From assembly GCA_964370635.1 (NCBI GenBank), contig CAYJJU010000009.1:34832-98831 (forward strand): DNA of 64,000 nt, given 5' to 3'. Source of the DNA: SIG603 sp964370635. Lineage in GTDB: Bacteria > Bacillota > Clostridia > Oscillospirales > Acutalibacteraceae. A program made the position numbers and the translations under genes. The notes under the pieces were generated by a model. The model saw nothing but the letters and a program-made list of their open reading frames with translations. It searched no databases and was not told where the DNA came from. Numbering within the stretch: position 1 is the first letter of the stretch; each line of letters starts with the position of its first letter. Shown one piece after another: positions 43,112-50,433 of this stretch.

Positions 43112-43489
43112 TTAGTTGTCCTCCTGTAAAATTAGCTTCACCATTTCTAAAACTTCGTCTTCTGTAAGGTTGCAAGCTTTAGAAAGTTTGGAAATTTTTT
43201 CAATATGTGTTTCGATGTCTTTTAGATAGGCCTCTCGTATAATTTCGGTGTTTTTCTCCGCAACAAATGAGCCCTTACCTGCAAGTGAGTGTATATAACC
43301 GTCACGCTCAAGCTCTTCATATGCCCTTTTTGTGGTGATGACGCTTATGCGCAAATCCTTCGCTAAATTTCTGATAGATGGCAAAGCTTCGCCCGCATTT
43401 AAGCGGTTTGATACGATAAGTGTCTTTATTTGATCGTAAATTTGCTCATAAATAGGGATATTTGCGGAGTTGCTTATTATAATATTCAT
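43112..43489 (-). CDS. GntR-family (YtrA subfamily) repressor
   Basis: 125 residues from the second of two adjacent ATGs, which has the better distance (5 nt) to AGGAGG. The winged helix-turn-helix (about 10-75) reads IYEQIYDQIKTLIVSNRLNAG, then GEALPSIRNLAKDLRISVITTKRAYEEL with the bend before IHSLAGKGSFVA. The short C-terminal helix pair, with no large effector domain, is the YtrA type. It autoregulates, probably through paired GTATATAC/GTATAC sites around 43501-43550, and controls the two ABC genes downstream. Confidence 0.9.
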   Translation of the reverse strand: MNIIISNSANIPIYEQIYDQIKTLIVSNRLNAGEALPSIRNLAKDLRISVITTKRAYEELERDGYIHSLAGKGSFVAEKNTEIIREAYLKDIETHIEKISKLSKACNLTEDEVLEMVKLILQEDN

Positions 43490-43500
43490 CATTGCCTCCT

Positions 43501-43556
43501 TGTGTACAGTGTATACTCTGTGATTAAAGTATATACCTAATATACACAGTTGTCAA
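43501..43556 (-). promoter_or_regulatory. Promoter and operator of the GntR-ABC operon
   Basis: On the minus strand TTGACA (complement of 43551-43556), 17 nt, TATACT (complement of 43528-43533). Two palindromic sites overlap: GTGTATA/TATATAC within the spacer and -10, and GTATAC/GTACAC at about 43502-43516, downstream of the start site. This is the usual layout for YtrA-type autorepression. Confidence 0.7.
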
Positions 43557-43576
43557 GAAGAAAAAGACAGTTTAAG

Positions 43577-43604
43577 AAAAATAAATTTCTAAAACTGCCT
43601 TTTA
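43577..43604 (+). repeat. 28-bp direct repeat, left copy
   Basis: It matches 44231-44258 in 27 of 28 positions by eye (ending CTAAAACTGCCTTTTA). It lies just downstream of the leftward XRE gene and also forms a weak stem with AGACAGTTT before it. Confidence 0.85.
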
Positions 43605-43615
43605 AACTTTTATTA

Positions 43616-43864
43616 TTAACTTTTAAGTAAGGCATCGCTAGTCGTGCTGAACACTTCGGCAAAATATTTTAACTCAATATCTGTTACAAAACGTTTGCCA
43701 GATTCTATTCTTTGTATGGCGTTTTTATCAATGTCCAGACCTAATAGTTGTAACTTTTTTGAAAGGCCATTTTGTGAAAGCTTTGGCTTTATGGCTTTGC
43801 GTAAATTTGCGATATTTTCACCACAAATATTACAATTCCCATTTCGACTTTTATTTTTGTACAT
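43616..43864 (-). CDS. XRE-family helix-turn-helix regulator
   Basis: 82 residues, started at ATG 43864 (MYKNKSRNG), with GGTGG 8 nt before it. An N-terminal pair of cysteines (CNICGENI) precedes an HTH: LRKAIKPKLSQNGLSKKLQLLGLDIDKNAIQRIE and IELKYFAEVF. The pattern, helices followed by SGKRFVTDIELKY, is typical of the phage-repressor or SinR-type XRE fold. Divergent from the DUF6794-like gene, with palindromic operators between them at 43932. It probably represses both. Confidence 0.82.
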   Translation of the reverse strand: MYKNKSRNGNCNICGENIANLRKAIKPKLSQNGLSKKLQLLGLDIDKNAIQRIESGKRFVTDIELKYFAEVFSTTSDALLKS

Positions 43865-43892
43865 AAATTTACCACCCTTTGACATTCACTAC

Positions 43893-43948
43893 TTGTTTTT
43901 TTCTTATTATGTAATATAATTAAAGAAAAATGACATTCAGTAAATGTC
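43893..43948 (+). promoter_or_regulatory. Divergent promoter region with palindromic XRE operator
   Basis: The rightward promoter has TTGTTT (43893-43898), 16 nt, TATAAT (43915-43920). The perfect palindrome GACATT-CAGTA-AATGTC (43932-43948) lies just downstream, and a half-site GACATTCACT stands at 43881. The two copies suit an XRE dimer or tetramer. Confidence 0.6.
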
Positions 43949-43962
43949 GAAAGGTGATAAAA

Positions 43963-44238
43963 TTGAAATTAATTGCGAAAATAGAAAATATATTTGTAGA
44001 AGTTGAAAAAAGTTTTACTGATTTAGATATATCAATTTTCAGTAAAACAGATTTTTCAGACCTATTTAGATATCATTTTTCATTTGGAGTGTTTATAAGA
44101 AATAAATTTCTTTATGCTAATTCTGACTTAAAAGCCGAATTTGAAAGTATAGGTATTAAAAATTGCGATGATATGTCAGCGTTCATAATAGAATTGTTTT
44201 ATATTCACTGCAAGGGAAAATGCAGTAATAAAAAATAA
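43963..44238 (+). CDS. DUF6794-like small protein (91 aa)
   Basis: A TTG start at 43963 (MKLIAKIENIFVEVEKSF) is preceded by AAAGGTGA at 5 nt. The core YHFSFGVFIRNKFLYANSDL followed by DDMSAFIIELFYIHCKGK matches the DUF6794 pattern YHFxxGxxIRNxxxLxxxxxL...PDDMSxxIIxxxHxxL. The function of the family is unknown; it often lies beside regulators. It is divergent from the XRE gene and within 28-bp direct repeats, so the two form a compact module. Confidence 0.65.
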   Translation: MKLIAKIENIFVEVEKSFTDLDISIFSKTDFSDLFRYHFSFGVFIRNKFLYANSDLKAEFESIGIKNCDDMSAFIIELFYIHCKGKCSNKK

Positions 44239-44258
44239 ATTGCTAAAACTGCCTTTTA
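44231..44258 (+). repeat. 28-bp direct repeat, right copy
   Basis: 27 of 28 positions match 43577-43604. The first 8 nt overlap the end of the DUF6794-like gene. Together the two copies delimit 682 bp. Confidence 0.85.
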
Positions 44259-44273
44259 TCGCTTACATAAATA

Positions 44274-44320
44274 AAAAGAAATAAACCGTCTCTCTCCAAA
44301 GTCACGGTTTAATTTCTTTT
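44274..44320. terminator. Bidirectional terminator hairpin
   Basis: AAAAGAAATAAACCGT (44274-44289) pairs with ACGGTTTAATTTCTTTT (44304-44320) with one mismatch. It lies between convergent genes. Confidence 0.75.
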
Positions 44321-44352
44321 AAACATTAACTCTCCGTTCTCAACTCTCAACT

Positions 44353-45180
44353 CTAAACTAAAATAAACTTCTCCACAGCTTTTGCAAATCCAAAGTCGTC
44401 GCAGGCTTCGGTTATGTGCTTTGCGGCATCCTTGGCACTTTGATTTGCATTTCCCATTGCAACCGATGTCCCTGCAAAATCTAGCATGCTTATGTCGTTG
44501 CCATTGTCGCCTATGGCCATCACATTTTCGGAATTTATGTTTAAATAGTCACACAAAAATCTAAGGGCATAACCTTTTGAGGCGTGTTTGTCGTTAATTT
44601 CCAAATTATCATAATCGGAATAAGTGATAGTGATATCGTGAAACTGCGACAGCCTTAAAATAATTTCTTCCCTTAAATTTTCGGGAATAAAGGGCATGTT
44701 AATTTTTGGGGGTAAGCAGCCAAATTCATCAATTCCTTGTTTTAGGCTGTCTATATAAGTATATTTTTTTCCTAAAAAATGATGCTTCCTTTCGGGTATG
44801 CCATAATTTTTAATTGCCTGGCTCAAATTTCTTTCTTTAGTCGCAGGCTGGCCGTTTAGATAGTACTCAAGGTAAAGTGGGTACTCGCAGAGTATTTCTT
44901 CAATTGCAAGTGCGGTTTCTCGTTTTAGTAAGGCTTCATGCAAAATTTGCTTGTTTTCAAGTTTATATACAGAACCGCCATTTGCCGTGATTGCGTAGTT
45001 TATTCCCTCAATTTCAAGCACGTCTTTTGGGATGTAGCTTACAATTCGTCCAGTGGCAGGCACCAAAATAACACCTTTTTCACGTGCATTTATGAGCGCC
45101 TCTCTATTTTCATTTGGCAAATATTTGTGGTCTATAATGCTAGTGCCGTCAAGGTCAAAGGCAAGTAGTTTGATGTCCAT
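44353..45180 (-). CDS. Cof-type HAD-superfamily phosphatase
   Basis: 275 residues. HAD motif I KLLAFDLDGTSI (nucleophile and acid D), motif II LVPATGR, motif III K, and motif IV AIGDNGNDISMLDFAG. The cap domain is of the C2B (Cof) type. These enzymes dephosphorylate sugar phosphates or flavin and pyridoxal phosphates; the substrate is not deducible. AAGGAG precedes the ATG. Single gene, upstream palindrome at 45213. Confidence 0.9.
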   Translation of the reverse strand: MDIKLLAFDLDGTSIIDHKYLPNENREALINAREKGVILVPATGRIVSYIPKDVLEIEGINYAITANGGSVYKLENKQILHEALLKRETALAIEEILCEYPLYLEYYLNGQPATKERNLSQAIKNYGIPERKHHFLGKKYTYIDSLKQGIDEFGCLPPKINMPFIPENLREEIILRLSQFHDITITYSDYDNLEINDKHASKGYALRFLCDYLNINSENVMAIGDNGNDISMLDFAGTSVAMGNANQSAKDAAKHITEACDDFGFAKAVEKFILV

Positions 45181-45212
45181 AAATAACTCCTTTTTCTTGT
45201 AAAATACTTAAT

Positions 45213-45239
45213 AATATGTTATGATAATAATAACATATT
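45213..45239. promoter_or_regulatory. AT-rich palindrome upstream of the HAD gene
   Basis: AATATGTTAT (45213-45222) pairs perfectly with AATAACATATT, with a short centre. It lies about 35 nt upstream of the HAD ATG and may be an operator or the divergent promoter itself. Confidence 0.4.
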
Positions 45240-45277
45240 TTTGCAATTTAGACAAGGTTTTCATTATTAAAAAAGTC

Positions 45278-45306
45278 TTGACTTTAGCCTTTGTTTGTGG
45301 TATCAT
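45278..45306 (+). promoter_or_regulatory. Promoter of the rplU-prp-rpmA operon
   Basis: TTGACT (45278-45283), 17 nt, TATCAT (45301-45306). Confidence 0.8.
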
Positions 45307-45385
45307 ATTACAGCCGCATACCATAGGCTTTAAGTGACTTAGTCCGCCAAACGGTAGCGAGATTATAGAAAAGGCAGGCAAAAAT
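45307..45385 (+). ncRNA. Probable L21 leader (ribosomal protein autoregulatory leader)
   Basis: About 75 nt between promoter and rplU with GC-rich paired segments (GCCGCATACC, GGCTTTAAGTGACTTAG, CCGCCAAACGG). The position is that of the Firmicutes L21 leader. I have not folded or matched it to a covariance model. Confidence 0.45.
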
Positions 45386-45694
45386 ATGTTTGCAATCATT
45401 GAAACAGGCGGTAAGCAATACAAAGTGCAAAATGGCGATGTCATTTACATTGAAAAACTTACAGCAGAAGTTGACGAAACAATTAATTTCCCAGTAGTAG
45501 CTGTATTCGGCGAAGAGGGAACAAAAGTTGGTACTCCTTTAGTAGAGGGTGCAACTGTAGCAGGTAAAGTGCTAAAAAACGGTAAAGCAAAGAAAATTAC
45601 AGTTTTCACTTACAAAGCGAAAAAAGGTTCAAAAAGAAAAATGGGACACAGACAACCATATACTAAGGTTCAAATCGAAGCAATAAACGCATAA
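45386..45694 (+). CDS. rplU: 50S ribosomal protein L21
   Basis: 102 residues. MFAIIETGGKQYKVQNGDVIYIEKL is the L21 start, followed by VGTPLVEGATV and KAKKGSKRKMGHRQPYTKVQI at the C-terminus, which contacts 23S rRNA. It is the first gene of the usual rplU-prp-rpmA operon; its stop overlaps the start of prp by one base. Confidence 0.97.
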   Translation: MFAIIETGGKQYKVQNGDVIYIEKLTAEVDETINFPVVAVFGEEGTKVGTPLVEGATVAGKVLKNGKAKKITVFTYKAKKGSKRKMGHRQPYTKVQIEAINA

Positions 45695-46017
45695 TGATTT
45701 ATGCAGATTTTTTAACCTTACCACAGGGAGAGCTCATAGGGTTTAGAATAGCAGGGCATTCGGGTTTTGGTGAAATTGGCACTGATATAGTATGTGCGGC
45801 GGTATCGTCGGCGTTTTATATGGCAATTAACACTTTGACAGATGTCATGAATATAACCCCGCTTTCTTTAAGAGTGGACGAGGGAGAGGCTTTTTTTAGG
45901 ATTGAAAATAAAGACGAGCCCATTTGCAGGCAGGTTTTAACAGGTTTAAAACTTCATTTGCAAAATTTAGAAGAACAATATCAAGATTACATTCATGTAA
46001 GTTATTTGGAGGTGTAA
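45694..46017 (+). CDS. prp: Ribosomal-processing cysteine protease Prp (YsxB)
   Basis: 107 residues. It removes the N-terminal extension of L27. The catalytic pair is visible: H22 in AGHSGFGEIGTDIVCAA and C34 in the same segment, at the family positions. It lies between rplU and rpmA, as in Firmicutes, and the downstream L27 has the cleavable extension, which supports the role. Confidence 0.94.
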   Translation: MIYADFLTLPQGELIGFRIAGHSGFGEIGTDIVCAAVSSAFYMAINTLTDVMNITPLSLRVDEGEAFFRIENKDEPICRQVLTGLKLHLQNLEEQYQDYIHVSYLEV

Positions 46018-46020
46018 AAG

Positions 46021-46305
46021 ATGCTTAAAATTAATATTCAACTATTCGCTCACAAAAAGGGTGTTGGTTCAACAAAAAACGGACGTGACTCAGAGTCAAA
46101 AAGACTTGGCGTTAAAAGAGCAGACGGACAATTTGTTTTAGCAGGTAACATCCTAGTAAAACAACGTGGAACACACATTCACCCAGGCAACAATGTTGGC
46201 AGAGGTTCTGATGATTCTCTATTTGCACTTGTTGACGGCAAAGTGAAGTTCGAGCGTATGGGACGTGACCGTAAAAAAGTTAGCGTTTATACAGTAGAGC
46301 AATAA
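46021..46305 (+). CDS. rpmA: 50S ribosomal protein L27 with cleavable N-terminus
   Basis: 94 residues. The N-terminal extension MLKINIQLFAH ends at the Prp cleavage site (after F9), leaving AHKKGVGSTKNGRDSESKRLG as the mature start. The remainder (GNILVKQRGTHIHPGNNVGRG; LFALVDGKVKFERMGRDRKKVS) is canonical L27. The mature N-terminus reaches the peptidyl-transferase centre. Confidence 0.97.
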   Translation: MLKINIQLFAHKKGVGSTKNGRDSESKRLGVKRADGQFVLAGNILVKQRGTHIHPGNNVGRGSDDSLFALVDGKVKFERMGRDRKKVSVYTVEQ

Positions 46306-46319
46306 ATTAATAAAATTCT

Positions 46320-46348
46320 ACCCGCTAAAATAGCGGGTAATTTTTTTT
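46320..46348 (+). terminator. Terminator of the ribosomal protein operon
   Basis: ACCCGCTA-AAA-TAGCGGGT (46320-46338), then AA and T8. Confidence 0.93.
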
Positions 46349-46350
46349 CC

Positions 46351-46379
46351 TTGAAAAAGTGGTTTTTATATATTATAAT
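46351..46379 (+). promoter_or_regulatory. Promoter of the FGGY kinase-deoC operon
   Basis: TTGAAA (46351-46356), 17 nt, TATAAT (46374-46379), 31 nt before the ATG. Confidence 0.82.
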
Positions 46380-46410
46380 GTAATACATATCAATTAAAAG
46401 AGGTGAATTA

Positions 46411-47904
46411 ATGGCAAAATATTTAATTGCGCATGACCTTGGCACGACGGGCAACAAGGCAACTTTATTTGATACCGACGGCAATTTAATTAAAAGTGTT
46501 GTTTCTCATTATGATACAAATTTTTTCAACAGCACATGGGCAGAGCAAAACCCTGATGACTGGGTAAAAGCTGTCTATGAAACTAATAAAATTTTGCTAA
46601 AGGACATTGATGCATCTAAAGTGAGCGCCCTTGCGTTTAGCGGCCAGATGATGGGCTGTGTGCTTGTGGACAAAAACGGAAATCACCTAAGGTCTGCAAT
46701 TATTTGGGCAGATCAACGAAGCCTTAAAGAAGAGGACTTTATTAGAAGTAAAATTGATGAAGAAGAATTTTATAAGATTACAGGGCATAAAATAAGCGCC
46801 TCGTACAGCATAGAAAAGCTCATGTGGATAAAAGAAAACGAGCCGGAAGTGTTTAGTCGGGCACATAAAATGCTACAAGCAAAAGACTATATAATACACA
46901 AACTTACAGGGGAATTTGTAACGGATTTTTCCGATGCGTCGGGAACAAATGTCTTTGACCTTAACACATTTACTTGGTCTGATAAAATACTCGATATAAT
47001 AGGAATAGAAAAAGATTTACTTCCAAAACTTTGTGAGTCAACGCATGTTGCGGGCATTATCGACGAAGAGACTTCAAAACTTAGCAATTTGCCTGTGGGT
47101 GTGAAAGTGATAGTCGGCGGTGGCGACGGAGTATGTGCGGCTGTGGGGGCAGGCTCTGTAAAAGAGAATGTGTTTTTTAACTATTTAGGCTCATCGTCAT
47201 GGATAGCATACACCAGCAGGACTCCCGTGTACGATGAAAAAATGCGCACATATAACTGGGCGCATCTCATAAAAGGCTATGTCACGCCAAACGGCACTAT
47301 GCAGGCGGCGGGAAATTCGTATAATTTTCTAAAAGATTTACTTTACGAAAATCAGGAAGATATTTACGAAAAACTTGACGAGGGCATACGCTCATCAAAA
47401 ATAGGCGCAAATGGACTGATATATCTGCCTTATCTTTTAGGAGAGAGAAGTCCACGCTGGAACAGCCTTGCAAGAGGCGCCTATATAGGCATGAAAATGG
47501 AGCATGAAAAAGGCGATTTCATCAGAAGTGGAGTCGAGGGCATACTCATGAATTTATGCTTGATTTTTGACATATTCAGAAAAACGCAGGACGTAAAGGC
47601 GATAAATGTTATAGGTGGCCTGTCACAAAGTGGTGAGATATGCAAAATTCTTTCAGATATTTATGGAGTCGATGCCCATAGATTAAATTATCTTGAAGAA
47701 GCCACTTCGATAGGGGCGGCCGTCTGCGCGGGAGTAGGCGCTAGGGAGCTTTCAAGCTTTTTAGATGTCGATAAATTTATTAAAGTAGACAGCGTTACAA
47801 AATTTAGTGATGAAAACAATAGGGCATATGACGCTGTAAAAGAAGTATTTGATGAGTCGTATTATTCGCTTGTTAAAATATACGAAAAATTAGATAAAAT
47901 ATAA
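46411..47904 (+). CDS. FGGY-family sugar kinase (xylulokinase-like)
   Basis: 497 residues. The phosphate-binding start AHDLGTTGNKATLFDTDGNL, the catalytic region FSGQMMGCVLVD with IIWADQRS, and the C-terminal signature YLPYLLGERSPRWNSLARGAYIGM with INVIGGLSQSG are all FGGY hallmarks. The MDxQ-type GQMMG loop is closest to xylulokinases but also occurs in related pentulose or erythritol kinases. AGAGG precedes the ATG. It shares a transcript with a deoC-type aldolase 19 bp downstream, so the two may work on one sugar; that sugar is not obvious. Confidence 0.85.
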   Translation: MAKYLIAHDLGTTGNKATLFDTDGNLIKSVVSHYDTNFFNSTWAEQNPDDWVKAVYETNKILLKDIDASKVSALAFSGQMMGCVLVDKNGNHLRSAIIWADQRSLKEEDFIRSKIDEEEFYKITGHKISASYSIEKLMWIKENEPEVFSRAHKMLQAKDYIIHKLTGEFVTDFSDASGTNVFDLNTFTWSDKILDIIGIEKDLLPKLCESTHVAGIIDEETSKLSNLPVGVKVIVGGGDGVCAAVGAGSVKENVFFNYLGSSSWIAYTSRTPVYDEKMRTYNWAHLIKGYVTPNGTMQAAGNSYNFLKDLLYENQEDIYEKLDEGIRSSKIGANGLIYLPYLLGERSPRWNSLARGAYIGMKMEHEKGDFIRSGVEGILMNLCLIFDIFRKTQDVKAINVIGGLSQSGEICKILSDIYGVDAHRLNYLEEATSIGAAVCAGVGARELSSFLDVDKFIKVDSVTKFSDENNRAYDAVKEVFDESYYSLVKIYEKLDKI

Positions 47905-47923
47905 AATGAATGGAGTATTTAAA

Positions 47924-48601
47924 ATGAAATTAACTGTACAAGAACTTGCAAAAATGATTGACCAAACCATACTTAAGGCCTTTGCAACACATGAAGACTT
48001 AAGAAAGCACTGCGAAACCGCTATGGAGTATAACTTTAAAACTGTTGCAATAAACAATGCACCGGTACCGTTTTGCAAAGAAGTGCTAAAGGGCAGTGAT
48101 GTTATTTGTGATGCGGCAGTAGGCTTTCCTTTAGGACAATCTACTATAGAAACAAAAGTTTTTGAAACTATAGACGTAATAGAAAAAGGCGCCATGGAAG
48201 TGGATTATGTTATAAACGTGGGCGAGCTTAAAAGCGGAAACTTTGAGTACATTGAAGAAGAGATGACAAGAATAGTTGCCGAGTGCAAAAAAAGAGGCAT
48301 TACAAGCAAGGTTATACTTGAAACTTGCTATTTAACGGACGACGAGAAGAGAAAAGTTTGCGAAATCGCACTTAAAGTTAAACCTGACTTTGTGAAAACT
48401 TCTACAGGTTTTGGCACGGGTGGCGCAACTATAGAAGACGTAAAACTCATGAAATCTGTAGTAGGCGATGAAATAAAAATTAAGGCATCAGGTGGAGTCA
48501 GAACAGTTGAAGATGCGCTTAAATTTATCGAAGCAGGCGTTTCAAGAATAGGCACAAGCAACGGCGTAGAGATTATTGAAGCCTATAAAAAAATGGTGTA
48601 A
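47924..48601 (+). CDS. deoC: Deoxyribose-phosphate aldolase family protein
   Basis: 225 residues from ATG 47924 (MKLTVQELAKMIDQTIL); TGGAG lies 8 nt upstream, and an in-frame ATG at 47906 has no RBS. The Schiff-base lysine is in FVKTSTGFGTGGATIEDV, the second lysine in IKIKASGGVRTVEDA. The family cleaves 2-deoxyribose-5-phosphate to acetaldehyde and glyceraldehyde-3-phosphate. Pairing with an FGGY kinase rather than with pyrimidine-nucleoside genes suggests another phosphorylated substrate is possible. A strong terminator follows. Confidence 0.9.
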   Translation: MKLTVQELAKMIDQTILKAFATHEDLRKHCETAMEYNFKTVAINNAPVPFCKEVLKGSDVICDAAVGFPLGQSTIETKVFETIDVIEKGAMEVDYVINVGELKSGNFEYIEEEMTRIVAECKKRGITSKVILETCYLTDDEKRKVCEIALKVKPDFVKTSTGFGTGGATIEDVKLMKSVVGDEIKIKASGGVRTVEDALKFIEAGVSRIGTSNGVEIIEAYKKMV

Positions 48602-48626
48602 AGCACAGGACGTGTGACATTAAAAA

Positions 48627-48671
48627 ACGGATAACAGCGATACAATTTTGTATATTGCTGTTATCCGTTTT
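48627..48671. terminator. Strong bidirectional terminator
   Basis: ACGGATAACAGC (48627-48638) pairs with GCTGTTATCCGT (48657-48668), extended by ATACA/TGTAT, then TTT. It stops deoC and the convergent SBP gene. Confidence 0.93.
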
Positions 48672-48681
48672 AGTTTAAATT

Positions 48682-50391
48682 TTAGCCTAAAATCCTATCC
48701 CACTCAGCTTGGCAATCAGCAAGTGCCTGTTCAGGGGTTTTCTCACCGTCAAGCACGGCTACCCCTGCTTTTGTTAGTTCTGCAAGGCACTCTTGGGCAC
48801 TTGGGAGGAACTTTGTTTCATTAATTCGTACATACGGATTATCCTGTGATACAGGTACAGAAGCATATGTACCAATTTCCTCCGCTATTTCACGGTTTTT
48901 ATAAGTGATATACTTTACAAATTCCCAAGCCTTGTCTTTATCGCTACATCCTTCTGATATTGCGATATTTATACCATTGTCTATCATTTGCTTAGAGAAA
49001 TCAGTATTTAGATTATGAGTAAAGATATGCTCGGGATATACTGCATTTTTTTCTTGGGCAATATCCATATTATCAAGTGAGCCTATAAGTAAAATTGTTG
49101 TTTCATCGGAAAAATCCTTTACGACTTCTTCCTCTGTTTTTTGTGATGTACCCGGCATTACATATCCATTTGTACCGAGTGTTTCGAGTAACTGCATTGT
49201 CTGGAGCATCTCGGGTGTATCTACTGTGAAAGTATCACCCGCCATTAAACTGCCGTTGTTTCCATATAAAATAGGCAGTATGGTATCCGTAGCACTTTTA
49301 ACAGGCTCTTTATTTGTCAGCAAAAGCGACATGCCATAGTACCCTAAATCGGGATTTGTTCCCCACTGTGCAATATCAACTAATCCCTCATAATTTGTAA
49401 TCATCTCCATACTGCCAGTAGGACCGATTTCTTTAAAACTATAAAACAGCGCCGAGGAGTCGGCAAACAGCGGCACACTGTATGTGCTACCGTCAATCTC
49501 GGTAAATGTATCTCCTCTAAATTCGGTGATATAATATTCTAAATCAGTGATATCTTGCTCTATTCCGGTGACATCAAGCGAGATTGCCTGTGCCATAAAC
49601 TCATCGAGAGATGCTAATTTGTCGGCACCGTATAAATCCGCAGTGTGATATGAATTAACAGTGAAAATATCGGCGCTATTATTTTCATCTAACAGATAAT
49701 CTACCATCTCATCTTCGGGGAGGGTTATGAGATTTACCTGTATATCGGGGTCGATAGTGTTAAACTCATCTATCAGTGTTTGCAAATAGGCTGTGTCATC
49801 GCCCTCGGTAAAGCACTGAACAAAGCTTAGTTTGTTTGCCGATACGGGGAGCGCATAATTGTCGTTAAAGCTTAAGATATCTTCCATTTCAAATTCAGCA
49901 TAGTAATCAGACTTTGAAGAATTTTGAGTTATAATTACTGAAGCGTAATCCATATCCTCCAAATTAATGGGAAGATTTTCCGATATAAATGTAAAATTAC
50001 CACCTACAACAGAATGTTCTACCATTATATGCTCGTCATTTGTCTCGGCATAAAACTGTGCAGAAAAATTTTGATTGACAGTGAAATAATATGGCCATCC
50101 CTCTTGATTGTCAAAATGGAAATTTACTATTATAGCACCGTCGCTTTCTAAATACTCCCTGCTAATTACAGGGTGTGTGACAGTCGCATAATAACCACTA
50201 CTTGTTTCGACAATAGTTAAACTGCCCTCGGCGGCCGTGTCGCTGAGTTTTTCTTCGTCATCGGTGGATACACTGCTGTCCGTGCTTTCGAGTAAATCGC
50301 CTCCGCTTTGTGGTGTGCCCTCAATAAAATCACACGCCACAAGCGAGAACAGCATAGAAACTACAAGTAAAAACGCTAAAGCCTTTTTCAT
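48682..50391 (-). CDS. Extracellular solute-binding lipoprotein (ABC sugar-type), orphan
   Basis: 569 residues. The signal peptide MKKALAFLLVVSMLFSLVAC gives a lipidated cysteine (C20). The N-terminal ~170 residues (DLLESTDSSVSTDD; GYYATVTHPVISREY) form an extra beta-rich domain not found in ordinary SBPs. From about residue 190 it follows the family-1 SBP pattern (LSFVQCFTEGDDTAYLQTLIDEFNT; ADIFTVNSYHTADLYGADKL). No permease or ATPase genes are adjacent, so it could be fed by a permease elsewhere or act as a receptor. It ends with ADCQAEWDRILG. Confidence 0.82.
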   Translation of the reverse strand: MKKALAFLLVVSMLFSLVACDFIEGTPQSGGDLLESTDSSVSTDDEEKLSDTAAEGSLTIVETSSGYYATVTHPVISREYLESDGAIIVNFHFDNQEGWPYYFTVNQNFSAQFYAETNDEHIMVEHSVVGGNFTFISENLPINLEDMDYASVIITQNSSKSDYYAEFEMEDILSFNDNYALPVSANKLSFVQCFTEGDDTAYLQTLIDEFNTIDPDIQVNLITLPEDEMVDYLLDENNSADIFTVNSYHTADLYGADKLASLDEFMAQAISLDVTGIEQDITDLEYYITEFRGDTFTEIDGSTYSVPLFADSSALFYSFKEIGPTGSMEMITNYEGLVDIAQWGTNPDLGYYGMSLLLTNKEPVKSATDTILPILYGNNGSLMAGDTFTVDTPEMLQTMQLLETLGTNGYVMPGTSQKTEEEVVKDFSDETTILLIGSLDNMDIAQEKNAVYPEHIFTHNLNTDFSKQMIDNGINIAISEGCSDKDKAWEFVKYITYKNREIAEEIGTYASVPVSQDNPYVRINETKFLPSAQECLAELTKAGVAVLDGEKTPEQALADCQAEWDRILG

Positions 50392-50433
50392 AATATCAAC
50401 CCTTCTATCTTGAAATGCCTATCCTTATGCTAA

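Noticed and set aside
43616..44238. Toxin-antitoxin system
   Set aside because: The XRE gene and the DUF6794-like gene are divergent rather than in one operon, and no toxin fold is recognisable. Possible but unsupported.
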